This document shows positions 33,031 through 33,161 of a DNA stretch of 33,161 nt, piece by piece; position 1 is the stretch's first letter, and each line of letters starts with the position of its first letter. The notes below the pieces were generated by a model. That model saw only the letters and a program-made list of their open reading frames with translations. It did no database searches and had not been told where the DNA came from. The DNA is from an uncultured Clostridia bacterium (GTDB taxonomy: Bacteria > Bacillota > Clostridia > TANB77 > CAG-508): positions 1-33,161 of the forward strand of contig CALXZX010000017.1 in NCBI GenBank assembly GCA_944393375.1, in the 5' to 3' direction. The translations under genes were made by a program, and so were the position numbers.

Positions 33031-33060
33031 ATTTTATCATATTTATGATCCAACTGTCAA
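33031..33060 (-). promoter_or_regulatory. Sigma-A promoter of infC-rpmI-rplT
   Basis: On the minus strand a perfect TTGACA (33055-33060) and TAAAAT (33031-33036) are 18 bases apart, with an ATG just before the -10 box. Confidence 0.75.
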
Positions 33061-33093
33061 GTAATTTTCAAAATTTTCTTTAATTCGTATGTG

Positions 33094-33159
33094 TCAAGTA
33101 AATGTAGGCAATTTTTTTATCTTTTTTTCTAATCCTTTAAATGCTATTGCTTTCAACAC
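33094..33159 (-). CDS. C-terminal end of an upstream gene (partial, uncertain)
   Basis: An open minus-strand frame enters from the right edge and stops at the TGA at 33094-33096, giving 21 residues ending KKIKKLPTFT. The basic, helical composition looks coding, but the fragment is too short to identify. It would end about 35 bases before the infC promoter. Confidence 0.3.
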   Translation of the reverse strand: MLKAIAFKGLEKKIKKLPTFT

Positions 33160-33161
33160 TT

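Overview
The window is AT-rich DNA (my impression is about 30% G+C) from a spore-forming, Gram-positive-type anaerobe, most likely an uncultured or poorly studied member of the Clostridia. The reasons are strong AGGAGG-type ribosome sites, a spoVAC-spoVAD-spoVAE cluster, a type IV pilus operon with no outer-membrane secretin, the infC-rpmI-rplT operon with a Firmicutes-type attenuator leader, and a surface protein ending in a sortase-like signal. I cannot name the species.

Layout. 1-945: right part of an IS21-family element (istA tail, istB). 946-1366: a richer-GC patch with a hairpin-dense leader, a 73-residue membrane protein and a terminator. 1462-2193: deoD. 2267-4842 (minus): greA, pgsA, ctpA. 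5129-10523 (minus): ftsE-ftsX followed by three tandem M23 coiled-coil peptidases, a division/wall-hydrolase module next to ctpA. 10719-13364 (minus): a membrane-anchored unknown protein, a C-terminal transketolase half and a ROK sugar kinase. 13486-14790 (plus): a promoter, a palindrome, a 17-codon ORF and an MqsA/Panacea-type antitoxin-like regulator. 14876-24735 (minus): a twelve-gene type IV pilus operon in the order pilMN (fused), pilO, pilP-like, two near-twin pilins, pilD-like, two pseudopilins, pilB, pilT, pilC. 24927-26255 (minus): rsmB. 26409-28693 (plus): dodecin-like gene, spoVAC, a REP/MITE-like palindrome, spoVAD, spoVAE. 28748-31537 (minus): a 929-residue papain-like surface protease. 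31750-33030 (minus): infC-rpmI-rplT with its leader.

Most unusual points. (1) spoVAD and spoVAE each need one +1 frameshift. Both shifts fall on a zero-frame CGG codon, and in a manual scan I found no other in-frame CGG in any gene of the window. (2) The pilus operon and the surface protease share an upstream array of four TTACA-type boxes with an exact 11-bp period, the geometry of OmpR/PhoP-family sites, which suggests co-regulation. (3) The prepilin peptidase has Asn where the second catalytic Asp is expected, and none of the four pilins has Glu at mature position 5. (4) A dispersed palindromic repeat sits inside the spoVA operon, with a half copy touching the pilC stop codon.
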